Numbered from the stretch's first letter, positions 25,625 through 35,269 are shown. The stretch is 47,631 bases of DNA from Gemmatimonadaceae bacterium (GCA_025929535.1 JAICLZ010000031.1:1-47631), one strand, 5' to 3'. The notes: generated by a model not told the origin, from the sequence alone. Numbers and translations are program-made.

Positions 25625-26927
25625 CGGCCGGCTCCAGGAGCTTGCTCGGCAGCTCCGCCTGTGACGCGACCAGCGAGATCACCAGCGCGAGCAGCCGCAC
25701 GCGCTCCACGTCCTCTTCCACGAACACACCGCGCTGCACCCGATTCGTGAGATTCAGCACGCCAACGAGATCATCGTGGTACACGATCGGAAAGCTGATG
25801 AACGATCCCGTCGTGAAGTACTCGTCGCCGAGCAGTGGATGATTCGCGGCCTGCGCCACATCGGTGACGAGCAGTGGCTCGCGGCTCAGCGCCACCTTTC
25901 CGGCAACGCCCTGTCCGATGTGGATGCGCGTGCCCTCCGCGACATCCGGTGACAACCCCTTTGCGGCGGCGATGTAGAGTTGATTCGAGCCCGGCGCGCG
26001 CAGCATGAGCGAGCAGCGCTGCGCCTGCATGTCATCGCCGCACAGATTCAGCAGCCCGTCCGTGAGCTTGCGCGAATCGCTCGTGCCGGCATCGAGCGTG
26101 AGCACGCGCTCGATGAGATAGAGCGTTCGTGTCTTTTGCCTGAGCGTCTCGCTCCGGCGGTGCAGCTCGACGTGCGCCTGCTCGAGCTGTCCCACCGCCG
26201 CGCTCACCTGCTGCTCCACGGCCTCCGCACGACGATTGGCGCGGCGCGCATCCTCCTTCGCCTTCGCATTCTCCGTCTCCAGCGTGATCATGCGCTCGGG
26301 CGTGAATCCACCACCGCCGCTCGGCGTGTTGCGCGCCACTGCCAGCGCCTGCTCGAGTGACGCGAGATGCTTCACGTACTCGCCGTGCACACGCTGTGTA
26401 ACGTCCTCGAGCGTTCGCACCGCCTCGTTGCGCGCCTCCCGCTCGGCGAAGCGCGCATACGCGAGCGCGAAGAGCGCGACGTACGGAGCGAATCGCTCCA
26501 TCACGCGTGTGCCGAAGAAACGTCGCGGCTCGTACAGCGCGACCACGGCGGAGAGCTGTCCGTCCACGCGCATCCCTCGAAGCGCGAGAAGCCCCTCCTC
26601 TTCGAGCGTCGTGTCGAGGCCCAGCAGTCGTGCGTATTCGTCGGACTGCTCGCCCAGATCGACGAATTGTCCGCCCGCCAGGATCTGCGTGCGAATGCGG
26701 GCCGGCAGGTGATCGACGGTCGTGTCTGCGCGCGCTCGGAGAACCTTCGATCCGTCGGGACTCACGCGCTCACGCAGCATCTGATGTCGCGCATCGTAGC
26801 CGAAGAGCGAGAGCTCGGTGCTGCGGTCCACCTCTGCGAGCGCTTCGCCAAGCGCAACGATGGCCGCGTCCAGATCGGACGCTGCCGCGAGCGCATGGGC
26901 GAGCGACGCGAGGGTGCGAGGGGGCAT
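25614..26927 (-). CDS. GAF-domain protein heading the trp gene run
   Basis: This 437-residue cytoplasmic protein has an N-terminal GAF-like domain (about 15-165), a long coiled coil (about 165-265, rich in E, A, R and Q) and a second, clearer GAF domain (about 270-425, with GQGVAGKVALSREPLLVTDV and ISFPIVYHDDLVGVLNL). No output domain (kinase, GGDEF, helix-turn-helix) is seen, so it may work by dimerisation and protein contact. The ligand is unknown. It overlaps trpD by 11 bp, so it is probably co-expressed with tryptophan synthesis. The family does not tell its function. Confidence 0.8.
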   Translation of the reverse strand: MPPRTLASLAHALAAASDLDAAIVALGEALAEVDRSTELSLFGYDARHQMLRERVSPDGSKVLRARADTTVDHLPARIRTQILAGGQFVDLGEQSDEYARLLGLDTTLEEEGLLALRGMRVDGQLSAVVALYEPRRFFGTRVMERFAPYVALFALAYARFAEREARNEAVRTLEDVTQRVHGEYVKHLASLEQALAVARNTPSGGGGFTPERMITLETENAKAKEDARRANRRAEAVEQQVSAAVGQLEQAHVELHRRSETLRQKTRTLYLIERVLTLDAGTSDSRKLTDGLLNLCGDDMQAQRCSLMLRAPGSNQLYIAAAKGLSPDVAEGTRIHIGQGVAGKVALSREPLLVTDVAQAANHPLLGDEYFTTGSFISFPIVYHDDLVGVLNLTNRVQRGVFVEEDVERVRLLALVISLVASQAELPSKLLEPAGAR

Positions 26928-26971
26928 GAAGGGGGGCTGAGCCGTCGGGCAGAGGGGTGCGCCGAGCGTGA

Positions 26972-27000
26972 ATGTTGAGGCGTAGGTGCCGAGCTGTCAA
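26972..27000 (-). promoter_or_regulatory. Candidate promoter for the GAF-trpD run
   Basis: Minus-strand TTGACA (27000-26995), a 17-bp spacer and the weak -10 CAACAT (26977-26972). The predicted start is near 26965, giving a leader of about 38 bases with no obvious Shine-Dalgarno sequence. It lies back to back with the truA promoter, 22 bp away. Confidence 0.5.
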
Positions 27001-27022
27001 TCGGTTCCGCGCTTCGGATCGC

Positions 27023-27050
27023 TTGACAGCGAAGGTCGTTCCGGTAACTT
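27023..27050 (+). promoter_or_regulatory. Promoter for the truA-to-pur run, probably giving a leaderless transcript
   Basis: TTGACA (27023-27028), a 16-bp spacer and TAACTT (27045-27050). A start about 7 bases after the -10 falls on the truA ATG at 27057, so the mRNA would lack a 5' leader. No Shine-Dalgarno sequence precedes the ATG, which agrees with this reading. Confidence 0.6.
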
Positions 27051-27056
27051 CCACGC

Positions 27057-27833
27057 ATGCCGGAGCGCATGGTGCAGCTGGTGCTGCATTACGATGGCGC
27101 GGAGTTCTCGGGGTGGCAGCGCCAACCGGCAACACGCACGGTACAGGGAGTGTTGGAGAGCGCGCTCGAGCGGTTGTGCAACGCACCCGTGGGCGCGCTG
27201 GGAGCCGGACGCACCGACGCAGGCGTGCATGCGCGCGGCCAGGCGGTTGGGGTGCGAGTCCCGCTCAAGTGGGAAGCGGCCGAGTTGCGGCGGGCATTGA
27301 ACGCGGTACTGCCGGCGGACCTGTGGGTCGCCAGCGCAGTCGAGATGAGCGATGCCTTTCACGCACGGTACAGCGCCACCGGACGGCGGTACAGCTATCA
27401 CGTCGGCACCGACCAGGAGGCGCGTTCGCCCTTCCGGCGGCGCTGGGAGTGGGCGCTCGAGGAGCCGCTCGCGCGCGACGCGCTCGCGCACTGTGCTCGC
27501 ACACTCATCGGCACCCATTGCTTTCGCGCCTTCGCCGTGCAGGGAACGGCGCCAGCGGAGGACGACCATCGCTGCACGGTCACTGAGGCATCGTGGCGCG
27601 AGCGCCCACGCGGACTGGTGTTCGAGATCGAGGCCAATCGCTTCCTGCATCACATGGTACGCTTCCTCGTCGGCACGATGATCGAGGTCGCGCGGGGACG
27701 GCGCCCCGCATCCGATTTCGCGCTGTTGCTCGAGGCCGGAGACAACCGGCGCACGTCTGCTCCCGCACCACCGCACGCGCTCTTCCTCGAAGTCGTTCGC
27801 TATCCGCGCGACCTCTACCTGGGCGGCACATGA
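27057..27833 (+). CDS. truA: tRNA pseudouridine(38-40) synthase
   Basis: This 258-residue enzyme isomerises uridines in the anticodon stem-loop. The start LVLHYDGAEFSGWQRQP and the catalytic-aspartate motif GAGRTDAGVHARGQ are diagnostic, with YSYHV and FLHHMVRFLVGTMIEV later. It is the first gene of a long plus-strand run and overlaps the next gene by ATGA. Confidence 0.96.
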   Translation: MPERMVQLVLHYDGAEFSGWQRQPATRTVQGVLESALERLCNAPVGALGAGRTDAGVHARGQAVGVRVPLKWEAAELRRALNAVLPADLWVASAVEMSDAFHARYSATGRRYSYHVGTDQEARSPFRRRWEWALEEPLARDALAHCARTLIGTHCFRAFAVQGTAPAEDDHRCTVTEASWRERPRGLVFEIEANRFLHHMVRFLVGTMIEVARGRRPASDFALLLEAGDNRRTSAPAPPHALFLEVVRYPRDLYLGGT

Positions 27834-28498
27834 AGATACTGCTCGATACCGCAAGCCTCGACGAAGTCCGGTGGGCGATCGAGGTGGGGATTGTGGACGG
27901 AATCTCCACCGATCCCACGTTGATCGCCGAAGAGGACGCTGCGGAGGAGTATCACGATCTGCTGGCCGAGCTCTGTCGCTTGACGCGCGGTCCCGTGCTC
28001 GCGCCGGTGCTCGCGATCACGGCCGACGACATCTATCGGGATGGGAAGGAGCTCGCGAAGATCGCGGACAACATCGTCGTCGAGGTGCCGGTGATAGAAG
28101 ACGGTCTCCGCGGCACCGCCCGGCTCGCGGCGGATGGCATCCGAGTATCGGCCACACTCGTGTTCAGCGCGGCGCAGGCCCTCTTCGCGGCGAAAGCGGG
28201 CGCCTTTTCGGTGAGCGCGTTCATGGGCCGCGTGGATGACATCGGTGGGGACGGCGTCGCCCTCGTTCGCGACATCCGGCAACTCTTCGACAGACACAAC
28301 GTCGAATGCGAGCTCATCGCGGCATCCATTCGCACGCCGGGTCATTTTGCGGAAGCGGCGGTGGCGGGCGCGGATGCTGCGGCGGTGCCGCCGGATGTGC
28401 TGCGTTTGCTGCTCGTGCATCCACTCACGGATCTCGGACTCGATCACTTCCTCAACGATTGGAGCAAGCGCGTTTCGCGCAGCCGTACGAGCCTGTGA
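27830..28498 (+). CDS. Transaldolase/fructose-6-phosphate aldolase-like protein lacking the Schiff-base lysine
   Basis: This 222-residue protein aligns end to end, without gaps in the first 85 residues, with the small transaldolase/FSA family: MKILLDTASLDEV, GISTDPTLIAEE, GRVDDIGGDG and the C-terminal LDHFLNDW. D6 is kept. Two key positions are changed: the Schiff-base lysine K85 of E. coli FSA is E85 here (VVEVPV, codon GAG at 28082-28084), and N28 of TNP is D28 (TDP). As the lysine forms the covalent intermediate, normal aldolase activity is unlikely. It may be a regulatory or otherwise repurposed relative; the intact, well-kept frame argues against a pseudogene. It overlaps its neighbours by ATGA and GTGA. 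Confidence 0.8.
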   Translation: MKILLDTASLDEVRWAIEVGIVDGISTDPTLIAEEDAAEEYHDLLAELCRLTRGPVLAPVLAITADDIYRDGKELAKIADNIVVEVPVIEDGLRGTARLAADGIRVSATLVFSAAQALFAAKAGAFSVSAFMGRVDDIGGDGVALVRDIRQLFDRHNVECELIAASIRTPGHFAEAAVAGADAAAVPPDVLRLLLVHPLTDLGLDHFLNDWSKRVSRSRTSL

Positions 28499-29931
28499 TC
28501 ACACGAACGCTCGTTCTCTCCCTTCTGGCGCTGACCGCCGCATGCGGGGGGAGCTCGCGCGACGATCCCGCACTCGAAGTGAGCACGGCAAAGGCCGCGA
28601 CCGCATCTGCGTCGCAGACAGGGATACTCAAGGCGGCGGCAACGGACAGCGCGATCGATGGGCAGCGGCGCACCGCGATCACCCAGGCCGTCGCGCGTGT
28701 CGCGCCCACCGTAGTCACCGTGCAGACCGAGGTCGTGGACCGATCGACCGATCCCTTCGACGTGTTCAACGGCACGAGCCAGCGCGTGCTTCCAGGGCTC
28801 GGCTCCGGCTTCATCGTTCGCCCGGATGGTGTGATCGTGACCAACGCGCACGTGGTTGCGGGCGCGAACTCGATCTCCGTCGCGATGCGTGATGGAACGA
28901 CGTATCCGGCGCGCCTGCTCGGCAAGGACGAAGCGAACGACATCGCGGTGCTCAAGATCGATGCGAAGGGACTTCCCGTGGCCCCGCTTGGCCAATCGGA
29001 TGACCTGATCATCGGGGAATGGGTGATCGCGATCGGCAATCCGTACGGCTTTCTCCTTGGCAACTCGGAGCCGAGCGTGACGGTGGGTGTGATCAGCGGC
29101 ACCGGGCGCAATCTCGTCGCGCGCTCGGAAGGCTCCGCCATCTACGTCGACATGATTCAGACGGATGCATCCATCAATCCGGGCAACAGCGGGGGGCCGC
29201 TCGTGAACGCGGTGGGCAACATCGTGGGAATGAACAGCTCGATCTACACGCCGAGTGGCGGCTCGATCGGGCTCGGCTTCGCGATTCCGGTGAATCGCGT
29301 CAAGCACGTGACGGAAGATCTTCTCGCGCACGGTGCGGTGCGGCGCCCGTGGATCGGCCTCAAACCGGAGCTGCCGCAACGGGGCTCGAACGCACGCGAA
29401 TCGTTGCGGACCGGACTGGTGGTTGGCGCGGTGGTGCCGGGATCTCCGGCGGACCGCGCGGGAATTCGTCGGGGCGACGTGGTGGTGCGCTCGCGAAACC
29501 GCGCGATTCGGAACGCCTTCGACTGGGAAGCGGAGTTGCTCGATCTGCGTGTGGGCGATCAGGTGCCGCTCGTGGTCAAGCGTGGCGGCCGCGACGTGCC
29601 GGTCACCGTCACGATCGCCGATCTCCCCGAGGTGAGCGCGGCCAAGGTTGCGGTGCTGAAGGAGCTCGAGCTCGTGACGCTCACGCCGGCGATTCGCGCG
29701 GACCACGGCATTCGGAGTCCGCGCGGCGCGCTCATCTACAATCTCAGTGATCGCGTGTCCGACGAGCTCGGACTCGAGAAGGGCGATGTCATCGTGCAGA
29801 TCAATCGCACTCCGATCGAGACCGCGAACGATGCCGCGCGCGCCCTCGATGCCGCAGCGGGCCGCGAGACCATTCACATGTTCTTCGAGCGGGGGGGTCG
29901 CATCTATTCCACTGATTTCATGATTCGATGA
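28495..29931 (+). CDS. HtrA/DegP-family serine protease, lipoprotein form, with two PDZ domains
   Basis: This 478-residue protein starts with a lipoprotein signal (TRTLVLSLLALTAAC, lipidated Cys at 17), so it should be anchored to an envelope membrane. The trypsin-like domain carries H119 in TNAHVV, D149 in NDIAVLKI and S232 in GNSGGPL. Two PDZ domains follow (about 290-380 and 395-478). HtrA proteases degrade or refold damaged envelope proteins. The GTG at 28495 overlaps the previous stop as GTGA, and the end overlaps purB. Its place between metabolic genes is unusual, and no stress promoter is visible directly upstream. Confidence 0.92.
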   Translation: MITRTLVLSLLALTAACGGSSRDDPALEVSTAKAATASASQTGILKAAATDSAIDGQRRTAITQAVARVAPTVVTVQTEVVDRSTDPFDVFNGTSQRVLPGLGSGFIVRPDGVIVTNAHVVAGANSISVAMRDGTTYPARLLGKDEANDIAVLKIDAKGLPVAPLGQSDDLIIGEWVIAIGNPYGFLLGNSEPSVTVGVISGTGRNLVARSEGSAIYVDMIQTDASINPGNSGGPLVNAVGNIVGMNSSIYTPSGGSIGLGFAIPVNRVKHVTEDLLAHGAVRRPWIGLKPELPQRGSNARESLRTGLVVGAVVPGSPADRAGIRRGDVVVRSRNRAIRNAFDWEAELLDLRVGDQVPLVVKRGGRDVPVTVTIADLPEVSAAKVAVLKELELVTLTPAIRADHGIRSPRGALIYNLSDRVSDELGLEKGDVIVQINRTPIETANDAARALDAAAGRETIHMFFERGGRIYSTDFMIR

Positions 29932-31382
29932 GCAGTCATGCGCGTTACAGCTCGCCGCTGAGCGAGCGCTATGCGTCGAAGGCGATGCTGGAGCTGTGGT
30001 CGCCGCAGCGGCGCCATCGCACGTGGCGGGAGCTCTGGCTGGCCCTCGCGGAGGCCCAGCGCGAGCTGGGCGTGCGCGACGAGCACGGGCACGCGGTGAT
30101 CACCGACGAAGGCATCTCGCAGATGCGTGCGCACCTCGACGACATCGACTTCACGATGGCCGCGGAGCTCGAGCGCCGCGTCAGGCACGATGTGATGGCG
30201 CACGTGGAGACCTTTGCCGCTGCGGCTCCGGCGGCGCGGCCGTTCATCCATCTGGGCGCGACCAGCGCGTTCCTGACCGACAACGCGGATCTGGTGCTCA
30301 TGCGCGAAGGACTCGCGCTGCTCCGCGCGAAGATCATCGCGGTGCTGCGCGCGCTCGCGGAGTTCTCACGCACCTGGAGCGCCGAGCCGACGCTCGCCTA
30401 CACGCATCTGCAGCCGGCGCAGCTCACCACGGTGGGCAAGCGCGCGACGCTCTGGATGCAGGATCTCGTGCTGGATCTCGCGGACCTCGATCATCGCCTC
30501 GCCACGCTGCCGCTCCGCGGCGTGAAAGGCACGACTGGCACCCAGGCGAGCTTCCTCGAGCTCTTTCGCGGAAATCACGACGCCGTGCGCGCGCTCGAGC
30601 GGAACGTCGTCATGCGGATGGGGTTCACGCACGTGCTCCCCGTCACCGGGCAGACGTACACGCGCAAGCTCGACGCGCACGTGCTCGGCGTCGTCGCGGG
30701 AATCTCCGCATCCGCGGCGAAGTTCGCCTCGGACATTCGGCTGCTGCAGTCGTACGGCGAAATGGAGGAGCCCTTCGAGAGCGAGCAGATCGGATCGTCG
30801 GCGATGGCGTACAAGCGCAATCCGATGCGCTCCGAGCGCATCAACTCGCTCGCCAGATTCGTGATGACGCTCGAGGAGAACGCGAATCTCACGCACAGCG
30901 TGCAGTTCTTCGAGCGCACGCTGGACGACAGCGCGAACCGCCGGCTCGTCATCCCCGAGATGTTTCTCGCCACGGACGCGATCCTGCTGCTCATGGAGAA
31001 CATCGCAGCGGGTCTCGAGGTCCACCCCGCGCGGATCCGGCAGCGCATCGACAGCGAGCTGCCGTTCATGGCGACGGAAAAGCTGATCGTGCGCATGGTC
31101 GCGGCCGGTGGTGACAGACAGCACGCGCACGCGATCATTCGCCGCCACAGTCTGGAGTCCGGACGCGCACTGAAGGATGGCGCGCTTCGCAACGATCTTC
31201 TCGACCGGCTGCTCGCGGATCCCGAGTTCACCCTCTCCCCGGCGGAGATGGAAGATCTCGTGGCCGCGGAGAAGTTCATCGGACGCTCACCGGAGCAGGT
31301 GATGGAGTTTCTGCGCGAGATCGTCGACCCGATTGTCGATGCGGCGCCGCTCCCCGATGCGGCGGAGGCGCTCCGCGTATGA
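29928..31382 (+). CDS. purB: Adenylosuccinate lyase
   Basis: This 484-residue enzyme acts twice in purine synthesis, cleaving SAICAR and adenylosuccinate to release fumarate. The fumarase/ASL signature [16 protein letters not shown] is present, with [18 protein letters not shown] earlier and [14 protein letters not shown] near 93. Length and sequence resemble the longer, eukaryote-like group rather than the approximately 430-residue B. subtilis type. It overlaps the HtrA and purC genes by 4 bp on each side. Confidence 0.95.
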   Translation: MSSHARYSSPLSERYASKAMLELWSPQRRHRTWRELWLALAEAQRELGVRDEHGHAVITDEGISQMRAHLDDIDFTMAAELERRVRHDVMAHVETFAAAAPAARPFIHLGATSAFLTDNADLVLMREGLALLRAKIIAVLRALAEFSRTWSAEPTLAYTHLQPAQLTTVGKRATLWMQDLVLDLADLDHRLATLPLRGVKGTTGTQASFLELFRGNHDAVRALERNVVMRMGFTHVLPVTGQTYTRKLDAHVLGVVAGISASAAKFASDIRLLQSYGEMEEPFESEQIGSSAMAYKRNPMRSERINSLARFVMTLEENANLTHSVQFFERTLDDSANRRLVIPEMFLATDAILLLMENIAAGLEVHPARIRQRIDSELPFMATEKLIVRMVAAGGDRQHAHAIIRRHSLESGRALKDGALRNDLLDRLLADPEFTLSPAEMEDLVAAEKFIGRSPEQVMEFLREIVDPIVDAAPLPDAAEALRV

Positions 31383-32302
31383 CTCTCATGACGTCGAGCG
31401 CGCTGCCACTGCGCCAGCTCGGACGCGGCAAGGTGCGTGACATCTACGAGGTCGATGCAGAGCGCCTGCTGCTGGTGGCAACCGATCGCGTGAGCGCCTT
31501 CGACGTCGTGATGCGCGAGGCGATCCCGTTCAAGGGCGCCGTGTTGACGCAGATCAGCGCGTACTGGTTCAAGCGTCTCGCGGACGTCACGCCCAACCAC
31601 CTGATCTCGGCGAACGCCGCCGAGATCGAGCGCGTCGTGCCCGCGCTGGCGGGGCACAGGGCCGCGATCGCGGGGCGCGCGATGCTCTGCAGGCGCACGG
31701 AAGTCTTTCCCGTGGAGTGCGTGGTCCGGGGTTATATTTCGGGGTCCGCCTGGAAGGAGTACTCGCGGACCGGGACGCTCGCCGGCGAGCCGCTACCACA
31801 GGGGCTGCGGGAAAGCGACCAGCTGGCGGAGGTGTTGTTCAGCCCTGCCACGAAGGCGGAGACCGGCCACGACGAGAACATCACGATCGCCCGCATGCGC
31901 GCACTGATAGGCGACGCGGCAACGGAGCTGGAGCGGCGATCGAGGATGCTGTACGAACGGGGGCGCGACATCGCCAGGGAACGGGGGATCATCATCGCCG
32001 ACACCAAGTTCGAGTTCGGGCGCACCAGCGACGGCGAGGTGCTGCTGATCGATGAGGTGCTCACGCCGGACAGCTCGCGCTTCTGGGTCGCGAGCGGCTA
32101 CCGGCCGGGTGGCGCGCAGCCGAGCTTCGACAAGCAGCCGCTGCGCGATTACCTCGAGGGCGAGCGCAAGGGCGGCCGCTGGAATGGCGACGCCCCACCC
32201 CCGCCTCTTCCCGATGACGTAGTCCAGGCCACGAGCACGCGCTACCTCGACGCATTCGAACGCATCACCGGCGCGCCGCTCGATCTGTCGGAGCTCGCAT
32301 GA
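31379..32302 (+). CDS. purC: Phosphoribosylaminoimidazole-succinocarboxamide synthase
   Basis: This 307-residue SAICAR synthetase joins CAIR and aspartate. Signature blocks are [52 protein letters not shown] and IADTKFEFG with [14 protein letters not shown]. An ATG overlaps the purB stop; a second ATG three codons later is equally possible. The length matches the longer PurC subfamily. Confidence 0.96.
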   Translation: MTLMTSSALPLRQLGRGKVRDIYEVDAERLLLVATDRVSAFDVVMREAIPFKGAVLTQISAYWFKRLADVTPNHLISANAAEIERVVPALAGHRAAIAGRAMLCRRTEVFPVECVVRGYISGSAWKEYSRTGTLAGEPLPQGLRESDQLAEVLFSPATKAETGHDENITIARMRALIGDAATELERRSRMLYERGRDIARERGIIIADTKFEFGRTSDGEVLLIDEVLTPDSSRFWVASGYRPGGAQPSFDKQPLRDYLEGERKGGRWNGDAPPPPLPDDVVQATSTRYLDAFERITGAPLDLSELA

Positions 32303-32949
32303 AGGTCGCTCGCGAAGGCATCATCTTCATCGTCATCGCGTGGCTGCTCGCGCTCGGTGCACTGTGGATGGGATCGATGCGCCATTCGCCGGCATGGTAC
32401 ATCGTTGCCGTGCCGCTCGTGATCATCGCACTCTGGGTCGTCTACTTCTTCCGCGATCCGGAGCGCACCGGCGATCGCGGCGAGCAGCTCGTGGTCTCTC
32501 CCGCCGATGGTCTGGTCGTGATGATCACGGACGTCGAGGAGCCGTCCTTCATCGCGGGGATGGCCACGCGCATCTCGATCTTCATGAACGTGTTCGACGT
32601 GCACGTGAACCGGTACCCGGTAAACGGGGTCGTGAAATATCTGAAGTACAACAAGGGACTCTTCCTGCACGCCGCGCACGAGAAGGCGAGCCTCGACAAC
32701 GAGCAGATGTCCGTGGGCATCGAGTCGGGCTCGCGACGGATTCTCGTGCGGCAGATCGCCGGACTGATCGCGCGCCGCATCGTGAACTATGCGAAGATCG
32801 GGGACAGCGCCGAGCAGGGCGTACGCATGGGGATCATCCGCTTCGGCTCCCGCGTCGACGTGTTCATCCCGACCAGCAGCACGGCTCGCATCAAGGTGGG
32901 TGAGCGCACCGTCGCCGGCACCACCGTGCTCGCGGAGCTCCAGTCGTGA
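32299..32949 (+). CDS. psd: Phosphatidylserine decarboxylase proenzyme (short form)
   Basis: This 216-residue membrane-associated enzyme converts phosphatidylserine to phosphatidylethanolamine. Two N-terminal hydrophobic segments (about 8-25 and 32-50) precede FFRDPER, then [16 protein letters not shown] and the self-cleavage motif RFGSRVDVF, where S184 would become the pyruvoyl group. It is the short PSD-A type common in many bacteria and archaea. It overlaps purC and pssA by 4 bp each, so phospholipid and purine genes share a transcript. Confidence 0.95.
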   Translation: MKVAREGIIFIVIAWLLALGALWMGSMRHSPAWYIVAVPLVIIALWVVYFFRDPERTGDRGEQLVVSPADGLVVMITDVEEPSFIAGMATRISIFMNVFDVHVNRYPVNGVVKYLKYNKGLFLHAAHEKASLDNEQMSVGIESGSRRILVRQIAGLIARRIVNYAKIGDSAEQGVRMGIIRFGSRVDVFIPTSSTARIKVGERTVAGTTVLAELQS

Positions 32950-33854
32950 GGCCGATTCCGCGCCCGGCGATGCGCCGCGCCGTCGTGCTGCTGCCCAACG
33001 GATTCACGCTCGCGAATCTGTTCTTCGGCATCTACGCCATCGTGAACGCCGCGCGCGGCGACTACCTCGCTGCCGGCTGGTGCGTGATCCTGGGCGGCGT
33101 CATGGATGCGCTCGACGGCCGGGTCGCGCGCGCCACGCGCACGGGAAGCCAATTCGGCGTGGAGCTCGACTCGCTCGTCGACGCGATCAGCTTCGGTGTC
33201 GCGCCCGCGTTCATCATGTATTTCGCGGTGCTGAACCGCGATTCCTGGGCGTGGCTCGTGTGCTTCGCCTACATCGCGTGCGCGGTGATGCGGCTGGCGC
33301 GCTTCAACGTCGAGCAGGGCGGCCGCGCCAAGACGCACTTCCACGGCCTGCCGAGTCCCGCCGCCGGAATGACGCTCGCGACGTACTACTGGTTCACGCA
33401 GACGAGCTGGTATCGTTTCGTGGACGCATGGCCGTGGCACACCGTGCTTCCGGCGGTGATGCTGACGCTCAGCTTCCTCATGATCAGCCACGTGCTGTAC
33501 CCCGCGATGCCGCGCGTGAGCACGCACAACGTGCGCGGAATAATCGGTACCGTCCTGCTGCTCGCCGCGATCGTTGCAGTGCTCTTCGATCCTCTCCGAT
33601 TCGCCTTTCCGATTCTGGTCGCGTACGTCGCCTTCGGATTGCTGCGCACGATCTTCTTCGGGCTGCTGGAGCGCCTGCCCACCGGCGATCCGCTCATGGA
33701 CGATGAAGATGATGAAGAGCCCGATGAGTACACGCTTCGCCGGGAAGTAGAGATCGTCGACACTCCCGTTGGGGAGCGCCGCGGACGTTCCCGCGACCGG
33801 CGCGGCTCCAGCTTTCCGAAGGTTCCTCCACGCTCGAAAGAGGATGCAGAATGA
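32946..33854 (+). CDS. pssA: CDP-diacylglycerol-serine O-phosphatidyltransferase
   Basis: This 302-residue integral membrane enzyme makes phosphatidylserine, the substrate of Psd encoded just upstream. The CDP-alcohol phosphotransferase motif is [20 protein letters not shown], continuing LDSLVD, with all four aspartates. Several membrane helices follow. The last 60 residues are a charged cytoplasmic tail ([10 protein letters not shown], then an arginine-rich stretch) that is longer than usual. The GTG at 32946 overlaps the psd stop as GTGA; an ATG eight codons later is an alternative. Confidence 0.94.
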   Translation: MRPIPRPAMRRAVVLLPNGFTLANLFFGIYAIVNAARGDYLAAGWCVILGGVMDALDGRVARATRTGSQFGVELDSLVDAISFGVAPAFIMYFAVLNRDSWAWLVCFAYIACAVMRLARFNVEQGGRAKTHFHGLPSPAAGMTLATYYWFTQTSWYRFVDAWPWHTVLPAVMLTLSFLMISHVLYPAMPRVSTHNVRGIIGTVLLLAAIVAVLFDPLRFAFPILVAYVAFGLLRTIFFGLLERLPTGDPLMDDEDDEEPDEYTLRREVEIVDTPVGERRGRSRDRRGSSFPKVPPRSKEDAE

Positions 33855-34108
33855 GCCGCTTCCGTGTTGCCGTTCACATCGTGCCACGCAAAGGCATTCT
33901 CGATCCGCAGGGCAAGGCGGTTTCGGATGCGCTGCACGCGCTCGGTTTCGACGGGGTATCGGACACGCGCATCGGGCGCCACATCGTGCTGCACATCGCG
34001 GCGCCGGATGCGAAGGCGGCGGACGCGCAGGTGCGCGAGATGTGCGGCAAGCTGCTCGCGAACCCGGTGACGGAAGACTTCGAGATCGCAACCGTGGAGC
34101 GCGCATGA
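33851..34108 (+). CDS. purS: Phosphoribosylformylglycinamidine synthase subunit PurS
   Basis: This 85-residue protein starts [21 protein letters not shown], typical of PurS, and contains [17 protein letters not shown]. PurS bridges PurQ and the small PurL in the three-part FGAM synthetase. It overlaps pssA and purQ by ATGA on each side, and purL follows after one intervening gene. Confidence 0.95.
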   Translation: MSRFRVAVHIVPRKGILDPQGKAVSDALHALGFDGVSDTRIGRHIVLHIAAPDAKAADAQVREMCGKLLANPVTEDFEIATVERA

Positions 34109-34797
34109 AATTCGGCATCGTGACCTTCCCGGGATCGAACTGCGACTACGACAGCTATCACGCGGTCGCGGATTCGCTCGGGTTGCCAGCAGTGTACCTC
34201 TGGCACAAGTCCACCGACTTGCAGGGCGTCGACGTGGTGATCCTGCCCGGCGGCTTCAGCTACGGTGATTATTTGCGGGCGGGTGCCATCGCGCGCTTCA
34301 GCCCGATCATGCAGGAAGTGGCGACACACGCGCGAGCCGGCGGCCCCGTCCTCGGCATCTGCAACGGCTTCCAGATCGCCTGTGAGGCGGGACTCCTGCC
34401 GGGCGCCCTGCTGCGCAATGCCAACCTGCAGTTCGTGTCCGACACGGTTCGCATTCGGGTGGAGAACGCGGACACGATGTTCACGTCACGCTGCGAGGTC
34501 GGCGACGTGCTTCGAATTCCCGTTGCCCACGGCGATGGCCGGTTCACCGCCGATGACAACACGCTCGATCGGCTCGAAGGTGAGGGGCGCGTCGTGTTCC
34601 GGTATGTGAACGAGCACGGCGTTCCCGATGCAGTCGCGAACCCGAACGGCTCGATGCGCGACATCGCCGGGATCATCAGCTCGGAGGGAAACGTGCTCGG
34701 CCTGATGCCGCACCCCGAGCGCGCGATGGAAGATCTGATCGGATCCGCGGACGGGCGGCGCATCTTCGAATCGCTGCTCGCCAGAGTTTCCGCCTAA
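34105..34797 (+). CDS. purQ: Phosphoribosylformylglycinamidine synthase subunit PurQ
   Basis: This 230-residue glutaminase supplies ammonia to PurL. The class I glutamine amidotransferase nucleophile is C86 in [19 protein letters not shown], and the His-Glu pair is in MPHPER. The start [15 protein letters not shown] is canonical. The ATG overlaps purS as ATGA. The stop is followed by a 13-bp gap, one of the few in this run. Confidence 0.96.
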   Translation: MKFGIVTFPGSNCDYDSYHAVADSLGLPAVYLWHKSTDLQGVDVVILPGGFSYGDYLRAGAIARFSPIMQEVATHARAGGPVLGICNGFQIACEAGLLPGALLRNANLQFVSDTVRIRVENADTMFTSRCEVGDVLRIPVAHGDGRFTADDNTLDRLEGEGRVVFRYVNEHGVPDAVANPNGSMRDIAGIISSEGNVLGLMPHPERAMEDLIGSADGRRIFESLLARVSA

Positions 34798-34810
34798 CCC
34801 AGGAGTATTC

Positions 34811-35269
34811 ATGCTTCGCTGGATTCTCGCCCTTTCGTTCGTCGCCGCAACCGCGCACGCCCAATCGCCTGCGGGCACCATCGATCCCGGCATGACTCGC
34901 GCGCAGGTGATCGAGCGCCTCGGCAAGCCGGCCACGGTGCGCACCTACCAGGGATCCACGTACCTCTTGTACTCGAACAAATGCGGCAAGAAGTGCGGAA
35001 TGCAGGACCTCGTGATTCTCGAGCACGACTCCGTTGTCGACGCGCTCTTCCGCTCGCCGGATCGGCACTACTCGGGAACGAGCAGCTCTCCGGACGCGAC
35101 GGCGCCGAACGCGCGGAGCCAGAGAAATCAGCCGCTGCACGTGCCCGAGGACAGCTCGGCCACCAGCACCAGCCACGTTCCGGCGGACAGCGCGAACACC
35201 AGCACGAGTCACGCGCCGGCGGACAGCGCGTCCTCGAGCACGAGCCATCCTCCCACGCCGCCGAAGTGA
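34811..35269 (+). CDS. Small secreted protein with BamE/SmpA-like domain and C-terminal 12-residue repeats
   Basis: This 152-residue protein has a signal peptide ([17 protein letters not shown], cleavage likely before QS). Residues 25-82 follow a SmpA/BamE-like pattern: [20 protein letters not shown], a tyrosine-rich strand and VVDALF. A CGKKC pair could form a disulfide. The tail (111-146) is three 12-residue repeats of the type [13 protein letters not shown] good Shine-Dalgarno sequence, AGGAG at 34801-34805, precedes the ATG, unlike most neighbours, and the stop overlaps purL as GTGA. I do not recognise the protein; the domain assignment is a pattern match only. Its place between purQ and purL is unexplained. 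Confidence 0.75.
   Translation: MLRWILALSFVAATAHAQSPAGTIDPGMTRAQVIERLGKPATVRTYQGSTYLLYSNKCGKKCGMQDLVILEHDSVVDALFRSPDRHYSGTSSSPDATAPNARSQRNQPLHVPEDSSATSTSHVPADSANTSTSHAPADSASSSTSHPPTPPK
35141..35248 (+). repeat. Three tandem 36-bp repeats in the secreted-protein gene
   Basis: Units are 35141-35176, 35177-35212 and 35213-35248, each 36 bp and in frame, encoding [24 protein letters not shown] and [12 protein letters not shown]. Units two and three share long identical stretches. In-frame unit length means copy-number change would not break the gene or its overlap with purL. Confidence 0.85.

Noticed and set aside
34981..35265. Longer purL start upstream of 35266
   Set aside because: It would overlap almost the whole secreted-protein gene and adds arginine-rich residues without PurL similarity.
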